Below are positions 1 through 13,400 of a stretch of DNA of 64,000 bases, piece by piece. The notes under the pieces are model-generated. The model ran no database searches, was not told where the DNA came from, and saw only the letters and a program-made list of their open reading frames with translations. Location: contig VFFE01007105.1 of NCBI GenBank assembly GCA_008921705.1, forward strand, positions 84,520 to 148,519, given 5' to 3'. The DNA is from Burhinus oedicnemus. Lineage: Eukaryota; Chordata; Aves; Charadriiformes; Burhinidae. Made by a program: the position numbers and the translations under genes. How positions within the stretch are numbered: position 1 is the first letter of the stretch; every line of letters begins with the position of its first letter.

Positions 1-604
1 GGCTGCGTGTGCTGTCACTTTGCAGTATTCCTGCATGCAGAGGTGGGTACCTGGCTGCTTTGCACCCTTGCATTGGAGGGGGCGGCGGGGGGGGGGCATC
101 ACTTTACATCCTTGCGTCTTGGGGAAGGAGGGTCCACCACTGCTTGTCATTTTTACATCATTGTGGAGGATAAGCCGGGCTGGTGGTTGCTTATGCAAGG
201 GGGGGGCCACCTCCAGCCAGAGGAGGGCAGGTCTCATCACCCCCTGGCTGGGGAATGGAGGGGGGGGGCTGGCGTGAGGCTGGGGGAGCAGAGGGGACAG
301 GGCCGAGCAGGGCAGAAGCTTGGTGGCACCTGCCATGCGTGGACCCCCGCCCAGCCCAGGGTCCTCCCTGGGGTTTGGAGCCCCTCTGGTGTCCCCCCAA
401 CCCGGGGCACCCCCACAGGCAGGCACACACCCCCCCCCCGGGTGCAGAGCCTGGGCCTCCACGCTCCGTGATTCAGCTACTTGCAGGGAGCTTCAATTTT
501 ATCGCTTAAAACTGGAGTTCTTGCTGCCTCGTGGTGGTGTCAGCGCGATAAAATACCTATGGATTAAGATGCTTTTTAGCGTAGTTTGTGGCTGCTTTGT
601 CTGC

Positions 605-626
605 GGCTGCCGGGCATACGGCAGCC
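605..626. repeat. perfect 8-bp inverted repeat (stem-loop)
   Basis: GGCTGCCG at 605-612 and CGGCAGCC at 619-626 are exact reverse complements separated by a six-base loop, GGCATA. Two further GCTGCCGGA-like copies follow by 655. It could fold in DNA or RNA, but no surrounding gene gives it a role. Confidence 0.5.
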
Positions 627-1233
627 AGCTGCCGGATATGCTGCCGGACACGAGCCGGAGAGGGGGGGGGAGCGCAGGACCTGGATGTATGGGCAGATCA
701 GCAATGGCCGAATTAATAATTCATCTTCAAAACTTCAGCGTGCCAAGGCACACCCCTCATTTGCTGCATCTCGTTGCCTGGATTTTAGAGAGGTTGCTAG
801 TTTCATTTCTTATTTTTTTTAAAAATAAAAAGGTATTTTGATGGCATCTGTCCGTCTCAGTAGCATCCCCGATGACAGGTTGAACCGCCCGGTGATTAGG
901 GGAGGTTGAAGACAGCATCAGTCCAGCAAAACTTCATCTGGCAGCTAGAAGGTTAACGTGCACCCTGCTCTTCTGTCGCAAACAGCACGCTGAGGGCTCT
1001 TACACGTAATGCCTGTGATGCAACTTAGTCCCCAACTGTCCCCTCCTTTCCCAAGGAGCTGAAGCCCACAGAGAAAACTCGAGATGAAGCATATTTTGCT
1101 TCGAGCTGTCATCTCCCTTGGCCCAGTTCTGAACCAAAGATGCTCATCCTCCATTTTATGGTGGATGACAAATCGGCTGCGGATGCCAAGATCTTGACAA
1201 GTTACGAACAACAGCCCTCAAGCCAAAAGTGTT

Positions 1234-1240
<7 letters not shown>

Positions 1241-1276
<36 letters not shown>

Positions 1277-1291
1277 AATGTTTTTTTTTTT
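1241..1291. repeat. A31 run followed by T run
   Basis: Thirty-one consecutive A at 1241-1271 are followed within ten bases by a run of T. A poly(A) tract this long can mark the tail of a retrocopy, but the upstream sequence shows no recognisable coding or SINE sequence, so it is reported as a simple repeat. Confidence 0.8.
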
Positions 1292-3419
1292 GCAGAGCTG
1301 CTCATCCAAAAAGCCACCCTCTGAGCTGCGCCCCGCAGGAGAGCGTCGCAGCGTTCTGCACGTCTCTGAGCGGAGGGGATGCAACCAGCTCCCAGGCGGG
1401 AGCTGGCCCCGCTCCCCCAGGTCCCACTGGGATTTTTGCAGGGCTGCACGTACAGCACCGGCTTCACCGCGCTGGCAGCCTGGGAAGGGACCCCTCGGGC
1501 ACAGGACGCGGGCCCCGGCAGGGAACCATATTTGAGCTGGCTGGGAGCGCTCTGGGGCTGGAGATGCCGGTCCTGCGGCTGTTCCCAAAGGCAGCGAGCG
1601 CCGGGTTTCCAGAAAGACCCCTTTGCTGCTCGCCGAGGGTTTCCTGGGTTTATCAAAGCGCCTTCTATATTGGGGAGAATAAGGCCGGTTTGTTCAGCAG
1701 CGTCCTGCAAACACAAACCGCCAGCGAGTGAGAGAGATCCTTCTGGTAATGAGCTGAGCACAAAAGGGAAAAAAAAAAAGTCATTGAAGATCTTCCTTTG
1801 GTGATAGAGAGTCATTAAAAACAACACATGATTCCTGGGCCAGCGGGGATCTTTTCCAGCCAAAACAGAGCTGGGATCTGCGCTGCTGTTCCCGCCGCCC
1901 CGTCCCCTGACTCCTCTGAAGATCAAGATCGCTGCTGCCCGGCGGTCCTGGCACGGGAGCCACGCACGGAGCGGCCGAAGGATGACGGAGGAAGATCACG
2001 CGTAGTTTCATCCGCACCTTTTTTTTCCTGCCCCTGTCTCCCTTCAGCATTTAGAGTATCAGGGCGTTGCGTTTGCGTGGATTTAGTTTGTACCCGGAGC
2101 AGAGGTGAAGCCGAAAGGCGGCGGTGGTGCCGGTGGTGCCGGGGCCGGCAGCAGCCTCTGTGGGATGGGAAGGACCCGCTGAAGTGACCCCTCAGCTCCC
2201 TGACCGGCACCGGGGGGCACCGAGGGCTCCCCATTTCTGCGAAATCAAACACCAGAACCGAAACCCCCAGCAACTAAAACCCAAGGAAAACAAGTGCCTG
2301 GAAAGCCACTCGCCATGGCGCAGCATTCGCCGGTTGCGTACCTGTAAAGAAACGCCATTTAGACAAAAGCATGGAGGAGCCTGTTTGTTTGAAGCCAGAG
2401 AGCCAGCAGGACGAGCTTTTTAGGCTAACCCCAAGGCAGCGGCGTTTCTGGCATCCTCCTAAGCAGGCTTTTTTGGGGAAGGTTGGTGTTGCGGAGCCCA
2501 GGCTTCAGAGGCGTTTGTGATTTAGAGGCAATTTAGTCAAGCGCTGTTCCTAGAGCTGAAACATTTTGCAGTAGAAGGGGAGGGGAAGGGGGTGGAAAAA
2601 AAAAAAAAAAATACTGTGGCATTTACTAATAAAACTCTTCAGGAATATTTTTAGCTGCGATTTGACGTTATGTTGCACTTTGCTGTGAAGTGTTCATTTG
2701 CTGAAGGCTCCTGGCAGTTGTTAGCCGTGGTGGAGCTGCCTTTGGCTGAGTTAGCAGAGGAGGAGAGCTGCAGATGGACCGGAGGAGAGGTGCGGGCAGC
2801 GCTCCCAGCCGGGGCGGGCAACGTGCCTTCCCGGTGGGGCACAGGTCACCGATTCGGCCCCAACCCAGGCAGGGATGCGGCTCTGCCCCGGGGCCAGCCA
2901 GACATCCAGCTCCCTCCTCCCTTTGGCTGGAGGGCCTGACCCTTCCCCTGCTGTTGCAGCTCAGCGCCGAATCTGTTCTTGGCCGACGGCAAATATTCCT
3001 CTGTGCCACCCAGGATCAAGGCTGAGACCTCTCAACTCATTTCACATGTGCTGCGGGAGCAGCGGGTCCATAGCTCCGGCTTCCAGCCTCCCCGGAGCCC
3101 ATAACCTGCAGATGGGGGACCAGAAACAGCATCCCATATCCTGGGGCTTTTCAGTCCCCAAGACATTTTGCCACCCGATGCTTTGCCGTGAGACGGTGCT
3201 CACCCTTCTCGCCCGGGATGGGGCTGGGATGCTTTCCGTGGCCCCAGACCGTTTGTAAAGCCAGACTCCTTCTGGATGCAGAGGTCTCAGGAGGGGGCAG
3301 GCGGTGGCATTGCTTCTCCCATGCCCGTCAGCCTCGGTGCAATCATGAGAATTTACTCTCGCTGAAGCTCTGCCCTCCGGTTTATTTTAAGCAAGGGGAA
3401 TGCTTGAGATCCAGCCGGT

Positions 3420-3660
3420 TTTAATATATTTAATTAACCTTCGGACAATAGCTCTGGAGCGATTATCAGCTTCACACAAAGCAATGACATTTGTCATGCT
3501 GGTAGCGTTCGCAGGCATTTGGGCTAGCAACAAATTAAAAAGTGGGCGCGGATGCATTTCGTAAATGAGAGCAACGAGTCCTTGCGGTGCAGATCACGCT
3601 CCATTTTGTGTGAAGTAAATCAGCAGATCTGGTCCAGCTCTAGCAAACAGGTTTCTCTGC
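3420..3660. promoter_or_regulatory. candidate conserved non-coding element
   Basis: This stretch drops out of the surrounding GC-rich style into balanced sequence with no homopolymers. It carries clustered A/T-rich motifs (TTTAATTAA near 3429, ACAAATTAAAAA near 3530) and the palindrome-like GACATTTGTC near 3486. Such islands near developmental genes are often enhancers. No cross-species alignment was possible, so this is inference from texture only. Confidence 0.25.
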
Positions 3661-6600
3661 ATTGCAAAGAGCCGCCTGCACAGTTTTTGCTGCTTGATTT
3701 TATTTTTATTTTTTTTTCCTGACGCACCAAAGCTTCAGCCCCTCCAGGCTATGGGCTCTGCTCTCCCTCCCGAGGCTGTTCATGGCCCGCATCAGCCAAA
3801 CGGCTGAGGTTGGGAAGCAGGAGTTTAGGGCTACCTGAGCCAGAGGTTGCTCCTCAACCATTAGCTAGCTGCTGGTGGCCCCCCCGTCTGCCTCCTGTGG
3901 CTTTGTCCTGTTGCTCCTTGAACCCTTCCGCACCGATTTCCAGCACGCTCCGTGGCAGAGCTCCACAAATCGACAGCCCCAAAGCCTGCTGCTTTTGCAG
4001 CTACCGCTTCGGTCTGTCGGCTGGGAAACACTGCACGCCCCGGGCGTCCTTCCCAGTCCTCTCCTCTACCAGAACCGTCCTGCCAAACTCCACAGGACAA
4101 GCTCCTTCAGGCACCTACAAGCCCAGTTGAGCGTCACCTCCACCTCTTATCCTTTGCCGGACTAGAGGATTTGGGTTTTTTTGCTCCTTTCAATATTTCA
4201 GGACCGCCTTGCGTCTCCTTCTCCCTCCTGCCCCCGCAGCCCTTCCCCACCTCGCCATTCCCAGGGCGCCTGCGCCAAAACACGGCTCTCCGTCCCGAAC
4301 AGGCATTGCGAGACCTGGCGCTTCTTGTTCTTTTGATATTCATTTTCTAAACCTTTTTGTCTTTTGTTCGAGGATAATAGATTTTCAATATACCACTTCG
4401 GGGTTTTTTGCACTACTCTGGCTCCTGGCGCCCGACCAAAGCTTCCTTGCAAAAGCCTCCGGTTCCTGGCAACCTCTGGTCCTCGGGGCTCAGCAGCGCC
4501 CTGGGGAGCCCAATTCTGGTAAGAGCTTTGATTGCATGGGCCGAGCTCGGCCCAGAACTGAGCTTCGCTGCGGGGGCTGACCCCAACTCCCAGTCTTTAG
4601 GGGTTTGGCGTGGCTGTGCCCACTGCACGCTTACCCACGTTCTCCCCAAATCCAAGCTCAAGGTTTGTCCCGGCCATCTGACACATGGGGAATTAGGTTT
4701 CCCTTGGCCACCTTGTACGAGCTCAGCTGCTGCTCCACACGCCATCCAGCCGATGCTTCAACACCATCACGCAAGGTTTTGAAGATACCTTGATGGCTGA
4801 TTTGGTTTTTGCAAGCCAGCGGTGCACAACATGGACATCCTTCCCAGCCCAGCGCTGCTCATCTCTGCCGCGGCTCCGTTCCCCATCCAGGTTTCTCCTG
4901 CAGGAAGCACCCAGCCACAGAAAGCAAACCCCCAAATTGCCTTCTGTCCCACCTTGACCCAGTGAAGGAGGGTGACAGCAGAGGGACTTCACTCCCCTCT
5001 GTCATGCAATATGGGGCAGCGCAGTGGGGCTGAGACTGCAGGTGTCAGGCGCTGACCAAAGTGTCTCATTTTCACCCAAAGTGCACCAAACATGTTATGG
5101 GGATTAGCCACGTTGTAGAAACGTGTTGTCACCCACCCTCCTTGCAAGGTCATCCAGAGCGTGCGTGATTCTTCAGGCCACTTTGGAGCCAGCTGCGGGA
5201 ATCCAGCTTGGCTTCGCAAGTCACAGCTCAACCCCCTGCCCAGTGGGAGAGGGCGAGTGGGCATGGGGGCACGGTGGAGGTGAGGAGACAGCAATATACA
5301 GGAAAAGCTATTGCAAAGAATAGAAGGAGCAATGACTGGACATGAAACTCCATTTTCTGGACCGTCTCATGAAAGAAGAGCTGCTTTTCTGCCCCCAACA
5401 GACCCCAAGGACTTACGCTGCCAGATGTGATGGCCACTGAGAAGGGTGACATCTGGAAAGAGCCAGCTGTAGGGGTCACCTGTGAGCCAGCATCTGCAAA
5501 TCACACTGCCAGTCTGGTCTGCAGGGACCCGGGGCTGGCAGCCGTGGTCTGGGGCAGCAGTTATTCTCCTGCATGGTCTGGGAAAGCAGGGGCTGCTCTT
5601 CAGCGGCACCAGCAGCTCCGGGCTTTGGGATGCTGTGATCAATTTGCTGATTGTTCCTAGGGAAAAATCAGCTTTTTAGGGCAGAAGGTAAAGCTCATTT
5701 CTGGTCTCCACCTCCCCTGCCTGGGCATCTCAGCCGATCTTTGCTCGGGCAGCAGTGAGCTGGACACGGTTCCCTTCCGAGCTCCTTTGCTTGGTTTGGA
5801 AAGCAGGTGGGAAGCTGCATCTCTGCCAGCTGATGCCAAGCTTGGGTAGGATACTGCAAGCGTCGGGGTGGGTTTGTGGCCGTGGGGAACACCGAGGCTC
5901 GTTGCAGGCTGGAGAGGGCTGCGAGCTGGCCTGCGGTGCCATGCGCTGGCTACCGTGAGCTGCCCCCAGCTAGACAGAGCGATGGCGGGGAGCTGGGCTG
6001 AGCAGCCCACTGCATCACCCGGAGCACAGGGCAGCTCGTGGGGGGGGGGGGGTCAGGGCCGCCGCCCCGGTGGGATGCCGAGCATGTCTGACAGATGTAT
6101 TATGGAAACTGCGATGTGCTACTCAGGGAAGCAGCTACGTGCTGCGGAGAAGCGGGCGCTTTCCAGTTGCCGTCATCAACAGCAAGTCTGTCCTTGACCT
6201 GACAGCTGAGGCTGTCACCGCTGCCTTGCACCTGCGACACTTCCCAGTACAGCAAGATTTAGAGTTATCGACTCTTTCAGCATTCAGGGAGAGAAGACGA
6301 GTGATGGGAGAGCCCCCGCAGCGTGCCTGTACTGTGGCAGCAGCTCCAGGGAAGCCCCCAGCCGGTCCCACTCCTCCTGCCTTCCACCTCTAGGAAATTC
6401 CTGCTGAGTTTGTGGCTCCCCTTTTCCTCCTCCTGCAGCCTGACAGCAGCGTTATCCCACTGAGGGCTCCTCACTTCCGCTCAGGAGACAACAAAACCAC
6501 GTGGATTTTAGCCCACGTAAGCGATATCAGAATCTGGCTGATGTTCCCGGTCCCAGCAGAAGAGATGCTGCTCACCCTGCAACAATGCCCCGTAGACGGG

Positions 6601-9600
6601 CAGAGGAACAGGAAAGCTCGGGTCATCGCAAGAAGGTTCGGCTGGTTGAGGTTGTACCTTTGAGTCCTGCACCCATGGAGTGGCCAGCGCCTAAAGAAAC
6701 TGTGACCGTCACATGAGAAATAAATAAGAGAAGCAAACCTTGCCGAGGGTGGTTGGAAAAGCCCGTATCACCACCTAAACCTGAATGGGGCTTTGAAGAT
6801 GAAGCGTCATGGGGACTCGCACTGTTTTCCCAAAGCGGCTGAAGGGTGGGATCGGAGGGGCAGGGTCTGCTGGCAGCCCCAGACGCACCCAGAGTCAAGT
6901 GACAAGGAGGCAGGAACCAAAGGGGACAGGGACAAAGACAATGCTGCAACACAGGTCCAACACCCACCCAGAAGATCGTGCCAAACCCAGCACCCACCCA
7001 AGGGACCCACCTGGGGCAGGAGCTGCTTGCAGGGGTGAAGTCTGGCAGGGCATGGCCAGGAGCAGGGCTGAGGACCAGTAGCATCCTTCAGGAAGGGACT
7101 AGCACCCCCAGCTGAGCTTAAATAACCTCCTGGGCCCGTGGGTGGGGGTGTGGGTCTCAGGTGAGGCTGCTCAGGGCCATCAAGGGCTAGTAGTGCCCAT
7201 GGGAAGATGGTGATTTGGCCCTGCAGCTGCCCAGATGTGGCTTTACTGGTTGCATGGCGATGCCCAGCTGGGCTGTACTGGGGGTGCCACAGCAGTCGCT
7301 GCCAAGCCTGGTGCACATTGTGCGTTGGCAGTGGCCCACGGTGCTGAGCACCGAGGTGGGGTCCCGGTATGGCCATACGTATGGATGAGATCATGAACTG
7401 CTCTTGGCCAAACTCTGTCCATGTTTGGGCTTCTCCCCCTTGCACTGGGGGTTCACCTCCGCACCTGGCTCCTGGGAGCCCTTTCCTGAAGGTCTGAGGA
7501 CCTACCACCAAAATCACCCCCAGAAGGCTTGGAACTTAGCCGGAATATCAGCACGAGCAGGAGCAGCGCTGGGCATAACTGAGCATCCCTTCGCTGGGGC
7601 TCAGGCCAAGCCACCAGCACTCAGGATTTGTGCCCAGCCTCTTGGGAGGTGCGAGCAAGACACACCGGCGAGGGCAGAGATTAAGTTGGTGTCGCGTGTA
7701 GCTCATCCCCACCCAAAGCGTTTCAGTCCCCTGAGTTGGCACAGGCCTTGAGAACGTGGGTTTTAGGTCAGAAGTTGGGTTTTCAACCCAGAGGTCGGAG
7801 GTTTGGTGCCGCTGGCGCATGAGGGATGCTGTTAGAGCAGACTGAGATGGCACTTGTCGTGGGAGGGATGGCAGGGGTTTCTGATTCCTGTGTTCTTGTT
7901 AGCAGCCATTAACTGGGGAGGTTAAAAAGCAGCTTCTCCCATGGTTCAGCCAAAGCTGCCTGTCCCCTAAACGTGGGTGCCTAACCCCTCCTTGGTTTCT
8001 TCTGCTGCAGGCGCTGAGTCTTGTTAGGGCTTTGTGGGGGGACGCTACAGGCATCTTCCTTCTCCAGGGGTGCTCTCCCATGGCACGGTCTCACACACTG
8101 TTATCAGACCACATGTCCACCTTCCGCCTGTCTTCAGGTCTGTCCCTGCTGGGAAGTGTTTCAGACCTCAAATCCTTTTTTTCTTCATTCCGCTCTGGTG
8201 TCTGCACGGGGGATGGAGGCACAGGTGGCCCCGATTCCTCCTAGGCCCCCTGCGTGGGGATAAAAAGGCCCGGGTGCCGGTGGCCGTGTCCCAGGCGGAT
8301 GCTGAGAATGGCTCTTTGTTCCCTGTTTCTAATTGCTGGGCCCAAGCAGCTCGTTAATCGCTCTGCCCTGCCATCCCTGCATCCACTGCTCGGGGGGATC
8401 TGCCGGGGCTCAGCCTCTGGGGGGAGGATTTTGGGGTGACACATAAAACCGGCACAAAGCGAGCTTGGTGTGAAGCTGCCGGCGTCGCTCATCTCTTTAC
8501 ACAGCCCGAGGGAGGGTTCAGGGGGTGCCTGGAAAGGGGGGTTTTATGTGGCCAGAGCAGACGTCCATCAGCAGGTATCCCGAGCCAGCCCTGCAAACTC
8601 CGTCACAGTTTTCTCGGCCAAAAAAATAACCAGCTGGCAGAGGCCTCTTGTTTTTTTCAGGAGCCAGGGCCAATACCAGCCCTGCCATCCATGTGCAGTG
8701 GCTTTGGGAAGCGCCGGAGGACATGCGGTTTGCTCTGAGCCCAAAGCATCGCGTGACCCTAAGGAGGGTTCAGGGCTGGGGTCCTTCCCATGGCACCCCG
8801 ATGGCCCCGGGGCAGAGCGGAGCCCAGCCATTCACCCCCCCCGATACGTACAGATCTGGGAACACAATCAGCCCTCTGGGAAGCTCGATATGAAGGATTT
8901 AGAAACAATTTTGGGGCTCTTTCATGGAGGGAGCTTGCATTTGCATTTGAAAACTCCGGAGGAGCTGGCGGGGGGACGGGAGCACTGGCCGGGTGCTATC
9001 AATGGGAAACTGTTCTGTCTAATGCTGCTGGGGCCAAAAAATGTGAACTCTGCAGATTTCTGGCTCCGTTCATGGTCAGAATTGCTGGCTTCGTCGTCGG
9101 TGCCTGGCTGCTCCGCTCCCAGCTATTAACGGCTCTGCTGGGAAGCTGGTTTTCCTTTGCTGCCAAGGCAGAGCAGGATTTTGTGAAAGATGGGGGTAGA
9201 TGGGGGGATGCCCGGGATGTGAAACAGGCGGATTCAGCTTGCTGCATTCGGGTGCCGGGAAGGCTGTTCATGCTCTCTGGTCCTCGTCAGCCCGGGATCC
9301 AATTCAATGCTAAAGCCATCAGTTTGCCTTTGCGTTGGGAGCGCAGCTGAGGCCCGATGCACTCGTGTCACATAAGACCCCCTTGTGCAAGCCTGTGGGC
9401 TCACCGCTCCCTTTGTGCCTGTCCGTGTCCCAGTCCCAGGCTGGTTAATAAATGCTCCTTTTTTGTTTTTTTGTTAATCCTTTCTCAGCCTGTTTCACAC
9501 CACTCGCCCTTCACGTCAGCGGGATAACCTACCCCCAGCACCCCCCACCCCACAGTGCCCATCCTTCGTCCTTCCTCGCCAGCTCCCGTGGGTGTTCTCC

Positions 9601-9649
9601 CTGGAGACGGGGGCCGTTGGGTGCAGGCATCTCCCTACATCTCCTTGAG

Positions 9650-10020
9650 CCCCGTAGAAAATGAACCATCCCCGGTTCAGGCGGGGACGGCGGCGGAGCG
9701 GGGGACACGCAGGGATGCTGCGGGGAGCAGGGGCGAGCTGGCGGCGGCAGCTTGCCTCGGTGGAGTGCGTGCACAAATAAAACCCCGGAGAGCTTTGCGC
9801 TGAGCTGGAAATAATGACATTACAAGCGCTCGCTCGCTTCTGGCCGCTGTTGGGTTGGATGAGGTTTTTCGGGGCCGGCTGAAGGGCTGCAGCACGTGAG
9901 GGTTCGCTCCCGGTTTGAGCGCAGCTCTGGGAAGGTAAGCTCTGGGAAAAGCTCCCCGGGCACGGTGGCTTGTCAGCGGAGCACAAGGGTAGAGACAGGG
10001 CCCCGGCGTGGTCCTCACCT
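9650..10020 (+). promoter_or_regulatory. CpG-rich putative promoter and 5' non-coding exon of the WASF3-like gene
   Basis: CpG-dense sequence (GGCGGGGACGGCGGCGGAGC around 9680) lies just upstream of the first coding exon. A good donor, GAAG|GTAAGC, occurs at 9934|9935 and could end a 5' untranslated exon spliced to the acceptor at 10248-10249. WASF genes have their start codon in the second or a later exon, which fits. The transcription start itself is not visible. Confidence 0.35.
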
Positions 10021-10249
10021 CTATCCTGGTGTCCGTGTACTCACCGGCATCCGGAGGTTTGCACCCACGGCGCGTCCCCTGCATGGAAGAGCCCTGCTGC
10101 TGCTGCGCAGGCTGCATCCTCCGTATCCCGGTGTGGGAAGGACGAGTGCCCTGGGCAGAGAGCAGAGGGAATGGGGAGAAAAAATAGGCAAATGGCAAAA
10201 GCTGTATATTTTCTTTTTTTTTTTTTTTCTTTCTTTCTCCTTTGCCCAG

Positions 10250-10408
10250 GAGAGGCGTGAGGGCTCGCCGGCAGCATGCCGCTTGTAAAGAGGAATATCG
10301 AGCCCCGGCATCTGTGCCGGGGGGCTCTTCCCGAGGGGGTGACGAGTGAGCTGGAGTGTGTCACCAACAGCACGCTGGCTGCCATCATCAAGCAGCTGGG
10401 CAGTCTCA
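10250..10408 (+). CDS. WASF3: WASF3-like exon with start codon (residues 1-44 plus one base)
   Basis: A long pyrimidine tract (10210-10247) precedes the acceptor CCCAG at 10245-10249. Then come 26 untranslated bases and the ATG at 10276. The translation [20 protein letters not shown] is the invariant WASF3 N-terminus. The strong donor CA|GTAAGT ends the exon at 10408. A second in-frame solution ends at 10412 (AA|GTCACG). Confidence 0.9.
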
Positions 10409-13400
10409 GTAAGTCACGGCACAGCGACCCCGGCGTGGGATGCTGTCGGGTTGGTGGGATGCTGGTGGGATGCTGCGGTCGCTTGCTCTGGTTCCGATCA
10501 CAACCGGGGGCTACGTGAGAGCCGTGCAGGCTGCAGCCACCCCTAATTCAGTGGGAATTATCCAGCTAATAAAAGAAGGAGGATGCTCCGGGCCAAGCCC
10601 AAAGTGGGGACTTGGTGACATTTTTAAGACCCGTTTTCCTCCAGTAGCTGGTCTGTGTGGTGGGGAATGAAAAGCCTTTGCGAGCCCCTTGCGTCTTGAC
10701 TTGGCCAGAAAGAGGAAAGTCAGGCAAAGATTAAAAAAACCCAACCTATTCTTTTTAATCTTCGAGCTTTATGTGAAAGAGAGGTCTATATAAAAGGTCT
10801 AAATCCTCGGCTGTCTTCCTGCCCTGGAATGGATTTCAGCAGAAAAGGGGAGGACGAGAGCACTGCACACGCCGATATGAAGGTTTAATAGGGGCAATCT
10901 ATTTCACTGCTGAATATCGATTTAAAATAGAGAGAGAAGCACAGGCTTTTCAGGGTTCCCCTCTTTTTCCCCTTCTCCAAAATACTCCCAGAAAAATAAA
11001 CCCTGTGTTTAGGGAGTTGCTGGAAGCGCAGCAGCCGGCGTGAGCAGCACCCACGGGTGCTCAAGCCGTGGCTGCCTCATCCGGGGGAAAAGGAATTCAA
11101 ATACAAATGGCCGAGCTGGGTGACAGGCCGAGCAGATATCAAAGGCACCTTGATCTCGGGAGCCGTTTGAGATGTGGTTTTGGAGGAAACCCCGAGGAGC
11201 TGAGGTGCGGGGCTGGGTGCTGTAGCCTGCAGGTGTCAGCAGTGCTCTGCCAGGCACCCCGCTCAGCCCCGTGACAATAATGGCCCTAATAAAGACCTAT
11301 CGCAGCGACGCAGTGAGCGCTGCGGGAAAATAACTGCTAAAATGAGACAAATCGCAGCTTCGCCCTGCTGTAGCACTCTCCCCGCTGCCCTGCTCTCGGT
11401 TTTCCACCTTCAGGGCTGGGTTTCTGCGGGTGATGCTGCATGGCCAGGGGCTGATGGTGGGTTTTTGGCTGCATCTACCCCGGTAGATCCAAAGGCTTTT
11501 TAGGATGAGCACCGCCATGGTTTGGTGCCTCCCGCGGGTACTGCTCTTGCTGAAAAGGATGCTCGTGCGTGGAGAAGGGTGGGTGGTTTGTGCTCCCCTC
11601 CATACAGTGCTTTGCCAGGTCTGGGAGAGGATGAGGCTCAGCTCCCAAAAAAACGAAGGCTGGGGAGGGAGCGTCACGGAGCTGGTGGGGAGGCATGTGG
11701 TCCAGGGGACAGGCTGGGAGAGGGCTGCCTGCCTGCTGCCATTGCCCGTGACGGGTGCGCGTTGGCCTCTGCCAGGCAGGCACGCAGAGGACATCTTCGG
11801 CGAGCTGTTCAACGAAGCCAACAGTTTCTACATGCGGATGAACTCACTGCAGGAGAGGGTGGACCTGCTGGTCATCAAAGTGACACAGCTGGACTCCACT
11901 GTGGAGGAAGGTGAGGGGCTGGGGCTATTTTGGGGTGATGGCCGGGTACGAGTGGGTGGGAGATGCATGCTTGGGGCCGGACCACCTGCCATGCCCGGTT
12001 CAGGGGGCTGAGGTCACCCCTACATCCCTTCTCCTTCCCGCACCCCCAGTTTCACTGCAGGACATCAACATGCGGAAAGCCTTCAAGAGCTCCACGGTGC
12101 AGAACCAGCAGGTCGTGTCTCGCAACTCCATCCCCAACCCGGTGATGGAGATGTACCAGCGCTGCGACAAGCCCCCACCGCTCAACATCCTCACACCCTA
12201 CAGGTAGGGTGGTTGGCACATCGCTCCTTGGGGGGACTGGGGGGGTCCTTGGAGGTCTTGGGGGCCCTTTCCAGGAGAGGCATCAGGGAGTGCACTCCGT
12301 TTGCTGCTTGGTGAGGGCTGAGACGCTGTTTTCTCTGGTTGCTGTGCCACCACTCCTGTTGCGTAGGGTGCTTGGGACGAGTGATCCCATGCAGTGGTAC
12401 TGCAGGTAGTGGCTGCTGTGTTGGACATGTTCATGTTGGGGCAAGAGCTTATGGCCGTGATCATACCAAACCCCCTGTGGAGGGGAAGGAGGTCTTCTCC
12501 TGTGGCTGATAACCCCCTCTCCTCCCTCCCCAACCCCCCAGGGATGACAAAAAGGATGGCCTCAAATTCTACACCGACCCCTCCTACTTCTTCAACTTGT
12601 GGAAGGAGAAAATGTTGCAGGCGACAGAAGATAAGCGAAAGGAGAAGCGCAGGCAGAAGGTAATGGGCAGGCGGGGGACACCGGGTGCTCCCCCCTGTTG
12701 TGGTGGGTGCATCTCATGGGGCTGGGCGATGCTCCCTGGGTACCGTTCACGGTCCAGAGGAGCCAGGCTGGAGATGGAGCTGTGGCTTGTGTGTGTCCCC
12801 AGGAGCAGCGGCTGGTGGAGGACTCCACCCGGGAGGTGAAGAAAGTGAGGAAAGCCCGCAACCGACGCCTGGAGTGGAACATGATGGCGTATGATAAAGA
12901 GTTCCGACCCGATAACAGGTTCTCACCATCCCCCTATCACATGGCGTCATCGGAAGGATCACTGTCCCCAGATAATAGGCAGGTTTTACCTACTACACGT
13001 TAGCTCACTGGCTCTCCTTCGCTTTTCTCTTCGTCTTTGGGGGGACGCGCTGCCTGCAGCAGGGTCGGGGTGAGAAGGTGTAAACCCATGGTAGCTTCAT
13101 GGACAGCTGGTGCCCCCGGGGTTGCATCCTGGACCTCAGGAGCAGCCTTGGTGTTGGGATAAAGTCAGAGCACTTTCCATTTAGCAGCTAAGGGAACAGT
13201 CTGGTTCAGCTTTGTTGGTGTCCTCCTCCCCTCCGCTATCTCTCTGCTTTCTTGTACATCTATTTTTTTTGTGGCGGTTTTTTGTTTTGTTGTCTCAACC
13301 CCAAAATACCTCCAAACCCACATCCCCCCGACTCCTCTACCCAGCCAACCCCCCTCCCAGGAGTACGACCATTGGGTTTTCCTGTGCCGTAGATCTTACG

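Larger units (their letters stand above)
1..9650. other. upstream non-coding DNA, no gene recognised
   Basis: GC-rich flanking sequence upstream of the WASF3-like gene, with many G and C homopolymers. Open frames of up to 256 codons occur on both strands, but they look like by-products of high GC: no recognisable domains, low-complexity Pro/Gly/Arg/Ser composition, and no consistent splice partners. An A31 run with a nearby T run sits at 1241-1291. The stretch at 3420-3660 is less GC-rich and may be regulatory (listed separately). Distal 5' non-coding exons of the WASF3-like gene could lie here but cannot be placed without transcript data. Confidence 0.6.

Noticed and set aside
1156..1926. 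256-codon minus-strand open frame
   Set aside because: Runs through the A31 tract as a poly-Phe stretch; clearly not a protein gene.
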